Assembly (NCBI RefSeq): GCF_003863365.1
Contig: NZ_RQXT01000041.1
Location: 1-64,000 of the forward strand
Source: Mesorhizobium tamadayense
GTDB lineage: Bacteria > Pseudomonadota > Alphaproteobacteria > Rhizobiales > Rhizobiaceae
DNA length: 64,000 bases
Direction: 5' to 3'
Below the pieces are notes generated by a model, which had not been told where the DNA came from, did not search any database, and worked only from the letters and a program-made list of their open reading frames with translations. Positions 51,952-60,430 of the stretch are shown here, in pieces. The position numbers and the translations under genes are program-made. How positions within the stretch are numbered: the first letter of the stretch is position 1; the number at the start of each line of letters is the position of its first letter.

Positions 51952-53568
51952 TCAGTGCCGAAAGTGCCTGATGCCCGTGAACACCATGGCGATGCCGTGC
52001 TCGTCGGCGGCGGCGATCACATCGTCGTCGCGCATTGAGCCGCCGGGCTGGATCACGGCCGTGGCGCCGGCCTCGATCGCCGACAACAGGCCGTCGGCGA
52101 AGGGGAAGAAGGCGTCGGAGGCAACAACTGAACCCTTGGTCAGCGGTTCGGCAAGCCGTGCCGCTTGCGCGGCATCGAGTGCCTTGCGGGCGGCGATGCG
52201 CGAGGAATCGACGCGGCTCATCTGGCCGGCGCCGATGCCGACGGTCGCGCCGTCCTTCGCATAGACGATGGCGTTCGACTTGACGTGCTTGGCGACGCGG
52301 AAGGCGAATTTGAGGTCGGCCATCTCGGCCGGCGTCGGCGTGCGTTTCGTCACCACCTTCAGCTCAAGATCGTCGACCACCGCATTGTCGCGGCTTTGCG
52401 CCAAGAGCCCGCCGGCCACCGATTTCGCAACCGTGCCGGCCGCGCGCGGATCGGGCAGGCCGCCAGTGACCAGCAGGCGCAGGTTCTTCTTCGCCGCCAC
52501 AATCGCCGCGGCCTCGTCGGTCGCTTCGGGCGCGATGATCACCTCGGTGAAGGTCTTCACGATCTCTTCCGCCGCTTCGGCGTCGAGGATGCGGTTCATG
52601 GCGACGATGCCGCCATAGGCCGAGACCGGATCGCAGGCCAGCGCCTTGGCATAGGCCGCCTTCAGCGTCGCGCCTTCCGCGACGCCGCACGGGTTGGCGT
52701 GCTTGATGATGGCGATCGCCGCCGAACGGTCCGGATCGAATTCGCCGACCAGCTCGAAGGCGGCATCGGTGTCGTTGATGTTGTTGTAGGAAAGCTGCTT
52801 GCCCTGCACCTGCCTGGCGGTCGCGACGCCCGGCCGCCCGTCACCGGAGAGATAGAAGCCGGCGCCCTGGTGCGGGTTCTCGCCATAGCGCATCACCTGG
52901 TCGAGGCGCCCGCCGAAGGCGCGCCAGGTCGGATGCTCGATCTCGAGCGCCTCGGCGAACCAGCCGGAGATTGCCGCGTCATAGGTGGCGGTGCGGGCAA
53001 AAGCCTTGGCCGCCAGCTTCTTGCGGAAATCGAGCGATAGCGAGCCGAGGTTCATCTCCAGCGCGTTGAGCACCGAGGCGTAGTCGGCAGGGTCGGTGAC
53101 GATGGCGACATAGGCATGGTTCTTGGCCGAGGCGCGGATCATCGCCGGACCGCCGATGTCGATATTCTCGACGATCGAGGCGTAGCCGGCGCCCGAGCGG
53201 CGGACTTCTTCGAACGGGTAGAGGTTGGAGACAACGAGGTCGATCGGCTCGATGTGGTGGTCGTGCATGGCTTTCGCGTGCTCGGGATCGTCGCGCACGC
53301 CGAGCAGCGCGCCATGCACCGACGGATGCAGGGTCTTGACGCGGCCGTCCATAATCTCGGGAAAGCCGGTCAGTTCCGAAACATCGCGCACGCCAAGGCC
53401 GGCCCCGGCGATTGCCTTGGCCGTGCCGCCGGTGGAGACCAGCTCGACGCCGGCGGCGGCAAGCGCTTTGGCAAAGTCGGTCAGGCCCGTCTTGTCGAAA
53501 ACGGAAAGCAGCGCGCGGCGAACCGGAACGAGGTCGGGCGCCGGAATGTTCTTGGCGGGGACGGCCAT
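51952..53568 (-). CDS. purH: Bifunctional purine biosynthesis protein PurH
   Basis: A 538-residue enzyme for the last two steps to IMP: AICAR formyltransferase (C-terminal about 200-538) and IMP cyclohydrolase (N-terminal MGS-like domain, RALLSVFDKTGLTDFAKALA and LVSTGGTAKAI). RYGENPHQGAGFY and IKHANPCGVAEG are diagnostic of the transformylase. It lies 96 bases after the heparinase-like gene and ends the htpX-rsmB-heparinase-purH block. Confidence 0.97.
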   Translation of the reverse strand: MAVPAKNIPAPDLVPVRRALLSVFDKTGLTDFAKALAAAGVELVSTGGTAKAIAGAGLGVRDVSELTGFPEIMDGRVKTLHPSVHGALLGVRDDPEHAKAMHDHHIEPIDLVVSNLYPFEEVRRSGAGYASIVENIDIGGPAMIRASAKNHAYVAIVTDPADYASVLNALEMNLGSLSLDFRKKLAAKAFARTATYDAAISGWFAEALEIEHPTWRAFGGRLDQVMRYGENPHQGAGFYLSGDGRPGVATARQVQGKQLSYNNINDTDAAFELVGEFDPDRSAAIAIIKHANPCGVAEGATLKAAYAKALACDPVSAYGGIVAMNRILDAEAAEEIVKTFTEVIIAPEATDEAAAIVAAKKNLRLLVTGGLPDPRAAGTVAKSVAGGLLAQSRDNAVVDDLELKVVTKRTPTPAEMADLKFAFRVAKHVKSNAIVYAKDGATVGIGAGQMSRVDSSRIAARKALDAAQAARLAEPLTKGSVVASDAFFPFADGLLSAIEAGATAVIQPGGSMRDDDVIAAADEHGIAMVFTGIRHFRH

Positions 53569-53664
53569 GGCTGACGCCTTTCGAGGCTGGTTGGGAACCG
53601 TTCGCGGGCCGTAGCACATGAGGCCCGGAAATCAAGCGCGCAGCGCAGGTTCTGCTGCCGCGGT

Positions 53665-55389
53665 TCAGTTGTTTTCGGGATAGCCGGCGATGCGGGTCCG
53701 CGTCAGCTGCCAGCGCACCTCGGCGATCTCCGAGGCCTTGAAGGCAAGCACGATCTGCCGACTGCGGCGCGGCCCGCCAAGCCCGGCGAAATAGATCGAT
53801 TCCTCGATCTCCGGCGCCACTTCCACGCAGGTGAACACCCAGGTGTCGCCTTGCGTGGCGGTCAGCATGAGGCGGTCCTGCTCGTCCTGCAGCAGGTCGA
53901 TGTCGGGATGGATGTGAAAGCGCACCGTGACGAAGTCGCGGCCGTTGTTGGGGATCGCGGCATTCCCGGGGCGCAGGAAGCGATCGCGGCCGGTCAGCAC
54001 ATTGCCGTTGGTCGTCAGCTTCAGCTCGCGCTCGTGCAGGAAACCGAAGCGCGCGGCATAGCCGTCGTGGCGCGCGACAAAGCCGTGCACGCCCTTCTGG
54101 TCGATGCGCTTGCAGGGCACGTGCTGCGGACCGGCGATCAGCGGGGAGCCGAGCAGGTCGCTGACCCGCAGCGAATGGCTGAAGCGGGCAGACGACGTGT
54201 CGTTGACGGTGGCGGTCGAATGCGCGGCGGTGGCGCGGGCGAGGGGCCGGAACTCGGCGGCGCCATAGGTGTCGATGCCGGCATTGACGATGAAGTGCTG
54301 ACGTCCGGAAGAAAGCTCGAAGGCGAGGCATCCGGCATGCGCAGCGTTGGAGACATCGAGGGGCGGCGGCGCGCCGGTGTCGGCGATCACCGTGACGCCG
54401 CCCATCGACAGTCGCTCATAGCCGGAATGCGGCGCATGCAGCAGCGGCGCGCCGGCCGTGTCATCGTGGCGCAGGATGGTGGCGATGCGGTCGTGGATGG
54501 TGGCGCCCATGCCGTTGAAGCGGGCGAGGCTGCCGTCCTGGTGGCGGAAGAAGCGCAGCGCGGGCAGCATACGGTCGATGGCGTTGATCAAAGCAGGCGG
54601 CGGCGCCTCGGCTTGGTTGGCATAGGTCTGGCGCAGCGGCAAAAGGTCGGCCAGCAATTCCAGCACCGTCATCGGGTTGCGCGAGGTATGGCCGCCGTCG
54701 GGCAGGATCTGGCGGTCGAGCTCCTCGGCCAGGTTGCGCGTGGCGCTGCGCAGCGCCGAGGCCGGCGCGGGCAGCGACAGGGCGGCGAAGGCAAGCGCGA
54801 TGCGGGCGCGCAGCCTGTCCTTACCTTCGGGCATCTCGCGCGCCATCGATCTGAGATAGCGGATCTGCATGGCGAGCGATTTGAGGAAGGCGCGGTAGAA
54901 GGCAAACTCGGCGCCTTGCAGCACGACGGAAGAATGCTGCAGCCAAGCGATCACCCGCTTGGCGGTCGTGCCGGGCTCCCAGGCGACGCCAGATATCTGG
55001 TTGCCGTGCATGGCGATCCAGTCCGAAACCAGCGCTCGTGCATTGGCGGCGGCAAGCTCGGTGCCGGCGGCGCGCATGTGGCGCAGCCAGCGGAAGCCGT
55101 GCAGCGACTTCCGCCAGCCGCGGTTGGGCACGTCGATCTGGAAGGGCGATTTGCCGCCGGTCTCGACCAGGTGGCCGGACAGCGGATAGCGGCCATAATA
55201 GATTTCGAGCGCGATCTGCGGATCGGCGAGCCTGAGATCCGGCGGCGCGATGAGGACGCGCTCGGGCGTACGGCCGGAATAACGCCAGCGATAGATAGGA
55301 CCGGCACGAAGGCGCCGGCGCGTCTTGCGCCAGAACTCCCTCGCGACAAGCGTCCAAAGACGCGTCGTGCTGACGGCAACAAGTGCCAA
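53665..55389 (-). CDS. Heparinase II/III-family protein
   Basis: A 574-residue protein with an N-terminal alpha-toroid region (e.g. WLRHMRAAGTELAAANARAL, LLADLLPLRQTY) and C-terminal heparinase II/III beta-sandwich (GYERLSMGGVTVIADTG, AHAGCLAFELSSGRQHFIVN, TVNDTSSARF). In rhizobia this gene regularly sits between rsmB and purH; its substrate is probably a uronate-containing polysaccharide, unproven. No obvious signal peptide. The start is TTG 55389 behind GGAGGGG. Confidence 0.88.
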   Translation of the reverse strand: MALVAVSTTRLWTLVAREFWRKTRRRLRAGPIYRWRYSGRTPERVLIAPPDLRLADPQIALEIYYGRYPLSGHLVETGGKSPFQIDVPNRGWRKSLHGFRWLRHMRAAGTELAAANARALVSDWIAMHGNQISGVAWEPGTTAKRVIAWLQHSSVVLQGAEFAFYRAFLKSLAMQIRYLRSMAREMPEGKDRLRARIALAFAALSLPAPASALRSATRNLAEELDRQILPDGGHTSRNPMTVLELLADLLPLRQTYANQAEAPPPALINAIDRMLPALRFFRHQDGSLARFNGMGATIHDRIATILRHDDTAGAPLLHAPHSGYERLSMGGVTVIADTGAPPPLDVSNAAHAGCLAFELSSGRQHFIVNAGIDTYGAAEFRPLARATAAHSTATVNDTSSARFSHSLRVSDLLGSPLIAGPQHVPCKRIDQKGVHGFVARHDGYAARFGFLHERELKLTTNGNVLTGRDRFLRPGNAAIPNNGRDFVTVRFHIHPDIDLLQDEQDRLMLTATQGDTWVFTCVEVAPEIEESIYFAGLGGPRRSRQIVLAFKASEIAEVRWQLTRTRIAGYPENN

Positions 55390-55536
55390 AACCCCTCCTG
55401 CTCGTCCGCCTACCCAAGCACAAGCTTATATGATTCAAGAACTTATGCGAAGGCGGATTTCGCCAAAGTGAACCATCTCACGCGGCCACGGCCGGGTCGT
55501 CCCTAAAAAGGTCGACAAGTTTTATGCAATAACGCT

Positions 55537-56916
55537 CTAAATCGCCCTTCTCATCCGGGCGGCAAAGAAGCCGTCCAGACCTGAAATTGCCGGCGCGCCC
55601 AGCGCCATGTCGGCAGGCGTGGTCCGCAGCGTGCCCTCAGGCGTGAGGAACGGATCGAGGCCGGCAAGCTCGCCGGGGCGGATCGGATCGGCGGCCACGT
55701 CGGAAACTTCGGCAAGGAAAGCGCGGTAGAGGTCCTCGCCTTCGAGCGGGTCGAGCGAACAGTTGGAAAAGACGATCCGGCCACCCGGTTTGACGAGGCC
55801 GACGGCGTGGGCGAGCAGTTTGCGCTGGAGCGCTGCGAGCTTCTCGACATCGGCCTCGGTCTTGGTCCACGGCACGTCGGGATGCCGGCGCACGGTGCCG
55901 GTCGATGAGCAGGGCGTATCGAGAAGCACGGCGTCGAACAGGTCCGCCGGCCGGTAGTCGAGCAGGTCCGTCTGCACCAGCTCCGCCGACAGGCCGAGGC
56001 GCTCGAGATTCTGTGCCAGCCTGGCCAGCCGGTTCTTCGAGGTGTCGACGGCGGTGACATTGGCGCCGGCGAGGATGAGCTGCGCCGTCTTGCCGCCGGG
56101 CGCGGCGCAAAGGTCGGCGATGCGCTGCCCCTCGAAGTCGCCGAACAGGCGTGCCGGCAAGCTCGCCGCCGCATCCTGCACCCACCAGGCGCCCTCAGCG
56201 AAGCCGGGCAGGTCGGTCACGCCGGCCTGCAGCTTCTCGACCCGCACCGTGCCGGTCGGCAGCACGATCCCGCCCAGCTTCTCGGCCCAAAGCGCCGGGT
56301 CGGATTTGACCGTGAAATCGACCGGCGCCTCGTGGCGATGGGCGGCAAGGATGGCGCTCGCCCTGTCGGCGCCATAGGCCGCGGTCAGCCGGTCCGCAAA
56401 CCACTGCGGCGCCTCGCTCGTCGCGGCAAGCGCCGGCGCGAGCTCGGCGTCCTTGGCGCGCGCCAGCGAGCGCAGCACACCGTTGACGAGACCGGAGAAA
56501 CGCAATGTGCGCGGGTCGGACTTGGCGTGGGTCACGGCGAGGTCGACGGCCGCACTGTCGGGAACGTCGAGGAACAGGATCTGCGCCGCCGCCACATGCA
56601 GGATGTGCGAAAGCGCGGTCGCATTGGGCGGCAGCGGCTTTTCCAGCCGCTTGGCCAGCAGCCCGGCAATGGCCATGCGGTGACGCAGCGCCGTGACCAG
56701 GATGGCGCGCACCAGCGCCCGGTCTCTGGCGTCGAGCGCCCTGTATTGCGGATGGCCGTGCTCGTTGTCGGTCAGCCCGTCGAGCGGTGTGCGGGCATCG
56801 ATGACGGCGGCAAGCAGACGCGCTGCGGCCTTGCGCGCGGGAAGGCCGGCGATCTGCTCGCCCGCATTGCCGTCACGTCTGCCTGGGGTTTGCCGTTGGC
56901 GCTTTGCTCCGCTCAC
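55537..56916 (-). CDS. rsmB: 16S rRNA (cytosine-967-C5)-methyltransferase RsmB
   Basis: A 459-residue SAM-dependent methyltransferase. N-terminal NusB-like RNA-binding domain (residues about 25-160), then Rossmann core with IADLCAAPGGKTAQLI, and the two family cysteines in LLDTPCSSTGTVRRHP and FSNCSLDP, the first of which (motif IV, TPC) is the nucleophile partner for release and the second not fully conserved in type. Start GTG 56916 overlaps the htpX stop (GTGA), indicating coupling. Confidence 0.93.
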   Translation of the reverse strand: MSGAKRQRQTPGRRDGNAGEQIAGLPARKAAARLLAAVIDARTPLDGLTDNEHGHPQYRALDARDRALVRAILVTALRHRMAIAGLLAKRLEKPLPPNATALSHILHVAAAQILFLDVPDSAAVDLAVTHAKSDPRTLRFSGLVNGVLRSLARAKDAELAPALAATSEAPQWFADRLTAAYGADRASAILAAHRHEAPVDFTVKSDPALWAEKLGGIVLPTGTVRVEKLQAGVTDLPGFAEGAWWVQDAAASLPARLFGDFEGQRIADLCAAPGGKTAQLILAGANVTAVDTSKNRLARLAQNLERLGLSAELVQTDLLDYRPADLFDAVLLDTPCSSTGTVRRHPDVPWTKTEADVEKLAALQRKLLAHAVGLVKPGGRIVFSNCSLDPLEGEDLYRAFLAEVSDVAADPIRPGELAGLDPFLTPEGTLRTTPADMALGAPAISGLDGFFAARMRRAI

Positions 56917-57944
56917 GACCACGGACCTTTGGGGCCTGCGCCGCGCGGTCCGGTCGGGTTGCGGCCCCACGGATTGGGCTTCGGCCGCCCCGGCTCGGCC
57001 GGGGGCGTGGGCTCGGCAGGCTTGCCCCACGGTCCGGCAGGCGGCTCATCAGCGGCCGTCGGCGCCGGTGCCGGGCGCTGTGCAGCCTGCGGGGCGCCGC
57101 CCATCCCGCGCGCCATCTGCTGGAGGGCGGCTATGCGGTTCTCGGTGCTCGGGTGGGTCGAGAACAGATTGTCCATGCGCTCGCCGGAAAGCGGGTTGAT
57201 GATGAAGAGATGCGCCATCGCCGGGTTGCGCTCGGCATCCGGGTTGGGAATGCGTTCGGCGCCGCGGGCGATCTTGTCAAGCGCCGAGGCCAGCCACAGC
57301 GGCTGACCGCAGATCTCGGCGCCGCGCCGGTCGGCTTCGTATTCGCGGGTGCGGCTCACCGCCATTTGCACGATCATGGCGGCAAAGGGCGCGACCAGCA
57401 TCGCCACCAGTACGCCGACGAAGCCAAACGGATTGTTGTTGTCGCGGCTGCCGCCGAAGAAGAAGGCGAAGTTGCCGAGCATGGAGATCGCCCCGGCAAG
57501 CGTGGCGACGATCGTCATGGTCAGCGTGTCGCGATGCTGGACATGGGCAAGCTCATGCGCCATCACCGCGGCTATCTCTTCGTCCGAAAGTTGTTGCAAG
57601 AGGCCCGTCGAGGCAGCCACGGCAGCATTCTCGGGATTGCGACCCGTCGCGAAGGCGTTGGGCTGCGGAGTGTCGATCTTGTACACCTTCGGCATAGGCA
57701 GGCCAGCGCGCTGAGCGAGGCCTTGTACTATCCTGTAGTACCGGGGATCGCTCCTTTCGTCGACCTCGAAGGCACCGTTCATCGACAGCACCATCTTGTC
57801 GGCGTTCCAGTAGCTGAACAGGTTCATGCCGGCGGCGAACAACAGGGCAATCACCATGCCGCCGGAGCCGCCGATCAGATAGCCGACGCCCATGAACAGC
57901 GCGGTCATCGCGGCAAGAAGCATGGCGGTGCGAAGCGTATTCAT
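56913..57944 (-). CDS. htpX: Membrane zinc metalloprotease HtpX (M48)
   Basis: A 343-residue inner-membrane protease for damaged membrane proteins. Two N-terminal membrane helices, the zinc site HELAHVQH (His130, Glu131, His134), two further helices, SRTREYEADRRGAEICG with the third ligand, and FSTHPSTENRIAAL. The Pro/Gly-rich tail (about 285-343) is longer than in E. coli. It heads the block with rsmB and is divergent from the SDHAF4-like gene. Confidence 0.95.
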   Translation of the reverse strand: MNTLRTAMLLAAMTALFMGVGYLIGGSGGMVIALLFAAGMNLFSYWNADKMVLSMNGAFEVDERSDPRYYRIVQGLAQRAGLPMPKVYKIDTPQPNAFATGRNPENAAVAASTGLLQQLSDEEIAAVMAHELAHVQHRDTLTMTIVATLAGAISMLGNFAFFFGGSRDNNNPFGFVGVLVAMLVAPFAAMIVQMAVSRTREYEADRRGAEICGQPLWLASALDKIARGAERIPNPDAERNPAMAHLFIINPLSGERMDNLFSTHPSTENRIAALQQMARGMGGAPQAAQRPAPAPTAADEPPAGPWGKPAEPTPPAEPGRPKPNPWGRNPTGPRGAGPKGPWS

Positions 57945-58061
57945 CGTCTCTTCCGTTGGTGGCGAATGGGGCGTTGGTGGCGAATAGGGGTCGATCCTGC
58001 CATTGTCATGGCTATATGATGGGAAAGGCCGGTCTCCGTTTCAATCGGCAAGGGATATTGC

Positions 58062-58280
58062 ATGACCGAACAACCCAGCAAAACCGAAACCGCCGAAGGC
58101 GACAGGCCGCAAAAGACGCTGACGCCAGAGGCGCAGCGCGCATTGGCGGAAGCCGAAGCGAGGCGAAAGGCATACCGCGAGGCGGAAGCCCGCCAGCCGA
58201 AAGAGATCGGCGGCCGCGGCGGCAGGGAGCCCGGGCGCTATGGCGACTGGGAAGCGAAGGGGCTGGCAAGCGATTTCTGA
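58062..58280 (+). CDS. DUF1674 / SDHAF4-like protein
   Basis: A 72-residue cytoplasmic protein with the family C-terminus EIGGRGGREPGRYGDWEAKG then LASDF. In eukaryotes the homologue SDHAF4 helps flavinated SdhA mature in succinate dehydrogenase; the bacterial role is presumed similar. The N-terminal half is charged and low in complexity. Divergent from htpX. Confidence 0.9.
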   Translation: MTEQPSKTETAEGDRPQKTLTPEAQRALAEAEARRKAYREAEARQPKEIGGRGGREPGRYGDWEAKGLASDF

Positions 58281-58412
58281 GGTGCGCCGACATTCAAGTG
58301 AGGCCGGCCTGCAGCGTCTCGGTGGTGCATAAGTCTTGAGATGCCGGCGGGACAGAGGGGGGCGCGAAGGAACTCGGCTGAACGGCGTTCATACCGACCA
58401 CAGAGCCAGCAC

Positions 58413-59087
58413 TTAACAGGCGGCTGCTGCCATCCGCTCCGGCTCTATGACAATCCAGCCGCGCTCGTCGATCACGACGCCGATCCCGTCATAAGTGGCG
58501 ATCGAGGCGTGCTGCGTCACGACCGGATGGACGTGCGTGGCGCTGATCACCATCACCGAGGCGCCGGAGGCTTCGCCCGCCGCGATGCCGGCCGGGGCGT
58601 CCTCGAAGACGAGGCAATCGCGCGCCTCGACGCCGAGACGCTCTGCGGCCAAAAGGAAGCAGTCGGGGGCCGGCTTGCCACGGGTGACGTCCTCGGCCGA
58701 GACCATCATGGCGGGAACCGGAATGCCGGCCGCCTCGATGCGCAGCAACGCGAGCTCCCGCGGCGCCGAGGTGACGATCGCCCAGCGTTCCGGCGGCAGC
58801 GAGCTGAGAAACGCCACGGCGCCCGGTATCGGAACGATGCCCTCGAGATCGGCCGCCTCGGCCTTGAGCAGCGCATCGGCCTCCGCGATCGGATCGACGC
58901 CGGGAAGTTTCAGCGCGGCGATCGTCTCTCTCGCTCGCCTGCCGTGGATCGTCGGCAGGAAGCTTGCCACGTCGAGGCCATGGCGATTTGCCCACTCTGT
59001 CCACACACGTTCCGCCGCGGCGATCGAATTGAGCACCGTGCCGTCCATGTCGAAAAGGAAGGCGGCGAAGTTTCTGCCTGAGAACAT
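58413..59087 (-). CDS. HAD-superfamily phosphatase (beta-PGM/GPP-like)
   Basis: A 224-residue phosphatase: nucleophile Asp13 and acid Asp15 in FLFDMDGTV, motif II ERWAIVTSAP, motif III region TRGKPAPDCFLLAAERLGVE and motif IV CLVFEDAPAGIAAG. The cap (about 20-85) fits sugar phosphate or glycerol phosphate phosphatases. ATG 59087 with AGGA upstream is preferred; a longer frame is unlikely. Confidence 0.9.
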   Translation of the reverse strand: MFSGRNFAAFLFDMDGTVLNSIAAAERVWTEWANRHGLDVASFLPTIHGRRARETIAALKLPGVDPIAEADALLKAEAADLEGIVPIPGAVAFLSSLPPERWAIVTSAPRELALLRIEAAGIPVPAMMVSAEDVTRGKPAPDCFLLAAERLGVEARDCLVFEDAPAGIAAGEASGASVMVISATHVHPVVTQHASIATYDGIGVVIDERGWIVIEPERMAAAAC

Positions 59088-59256
59088 TGGATATCCTGGG
59101 GAATGGTTTTCGGGGAGGGCGAAACGGAGCCTTACCTTAATGCCGCGAGCGCTGCCTGAGAAGGCGCAGCCGCCATTTCCATCCTTCGTAGGAACAACGT
59201 CCACGCTGCCGCGTTCTCCAGGCAGTCTTCCAACATCACAAAAACGGGGGAACGCG

Positions 59257-60126
59257 ATGCTGATCCGGCTCGGCTATGAAATCGCCATCGAATGTGTCCA
59301 AGCCACGCCGATCGTCTCGCTGCTCGACATCCACCCCGATCGTCATGCCGATATCAAGCGGCAGACGCGGGTGCTGACTTCCCCTTCGGTGCCGACACGG
59401 ACCTACCGCGACCGCAACGGCAATATCTGCCGCCGTTTCACGGCGCCGGCCGGCTCCTTCCGCATCCTCTACGATGCAGCGGTCGAGGACAGCGGCGAGA
59501 CGGACGAGGTCAACGCCTTGGCGCGCGAGACGCCGGTGCCGGACCTGCCGGACGATGTACTGGTCTATCTGCTCGGCAGCCGCTACTGCGAGACGGATCA
59601 CCTCGGCTGTCTTGCCTGGCAGCTGTTTGGCCATCTCCCGCCGGGCTGGGCACGCGCGCAGGCGATCGTCGACTATGTCCACAGCCGGCTCTCTTTCGGC
59701 TACGGCTATGCCCGCGCCACCCGCACGGCGGCACAGGCGCATGAGGAGCGCGTCGGCGTCTGCCGCGACTTTGCGCATCTGGCGATCGCGCTCTGCCGCG
59801 CAATGAACATTCCGGCGCGCTATGTGAACGGCTATCTCGGAGATATCGGCGTGCCGGCCGATCCCGCGCCGATGGACTTCTCGGCCTGGATCGAAGTGTT
59901 CCTCGACGGCAAATGGTACACGTTCGACCCGCGCCACAACTGCCCCAGGACAGGTCGCGTCGTGATCGCGCGCGGCCGCGATGCCACCGATGTGCCGCTG
60001 CTGCACAGCTTCGGCCCGCATAAGCTCGCCCTGTTCAAGGTGTGGACTTACGAGCAGGACGGCAACCGCTTCAACCCACCGCATCATGGCCTCGACCGTA
60101 CGGTAAGCGCGCGGATGCTGGCGTAA
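59257..60126 (+). CDS. Transglutaminase-like domain protein with altered catalytic triad
   Basis: A 289-residue protein: N-terminal beta domain (LIRLGYEIAIECVQATPIVS, RTYRDRNGNICRRFTAPAGS) and transglutaminase/protease-like core with catalytic Cys169 in VGVCRDFAHLAIALCRAMNI and Asp in KWYTFDPRHNCPRTGR. At the usual His position (HAW) the sequence reads FSAWIEVF, i.e. Ser. GGGGGAA precedes ATG 59257. Might be a peptidase, an amidase or an inactive relative. It stands alone. Confidence 0.85.
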   Translation: MLIRLGYEIAIECVQATPIVSLLDIHPDRHADIKRQTRVLTSPSVPTRTYRDRNGNICRRFTAPAGSFRILYDAAVEDSGETDEVNALARETPVPDLPDDVLVYLLGSRYCETDHLGCLAWQLFGHLPPGWARAQAIVDYVHSRLSFGYGYARATRTAAQAHEERVGVCRDFAHLAIALCRAMNIPARYVNGYLGDIGVPADPAPMDFSAWIEVFLDGKWYTFDPRHNCPRTGRVVIARGRDATDVPLLHSFGPHKLALFKVWTYEQDGNRFNPPHHGLDRTVSARMLA

Positions 60127-60170
60127 GCCAGGCGACTGTTTCACTACGGCTCCACTACCGCTGCTGACCT

Positions 60171-60200
60171 GCTTCGGCACAGACCGCGCTGTGCCGAAGC
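60171..60200. terminator. Hairpin after the transglutaminase-like gene
   Basis: GCTTCGGCACAG (60171-60182) and CTGTGCCGAAGC (60189-60200) are perfect 12-base arms with a 6-base loop. No T-run follows, so it may be a processing or stability hairpin rather than a true terminator. Confidence 0.45.
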
Positions 60201-60322
60201 GGGAAGGACCGCAGTCGCTGCGCGGATCATGGTAAGCGCTTCCTGAACGACATTTCACCACCGTCTTTTCGTTTACCGGCCGTTCACCTTCCTGTCCGCC
60301 GAAATCAAGCAAAAACAATGCG

Positions 60323-60337
60323 TTAACCTATAGTTAA
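60323..60337 (+). promoter_or_regulatory. CtrA-type binding site (TTAA-N7-TTAA)
   Basis: TTAACCTATAGTTAA matches the alphaproteobacterial CtrA consensus exactly, 94 bases before the TadG-like gene's start codon. CtrA activates cell-cycle-timed genes, including pilus genes in Caulobacter, so timed expression is plausible. Confidence 0.65.
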
Positions 60338-60430
60338 GCGCCTTTCGACCGGTCGGCGGCCGCGTTTGGCCAAAATCCTGCAACACCTCCGTCGAGCGGC
60401 CTCGATGCCGCAGACAGTGGAGGCGGAAGG

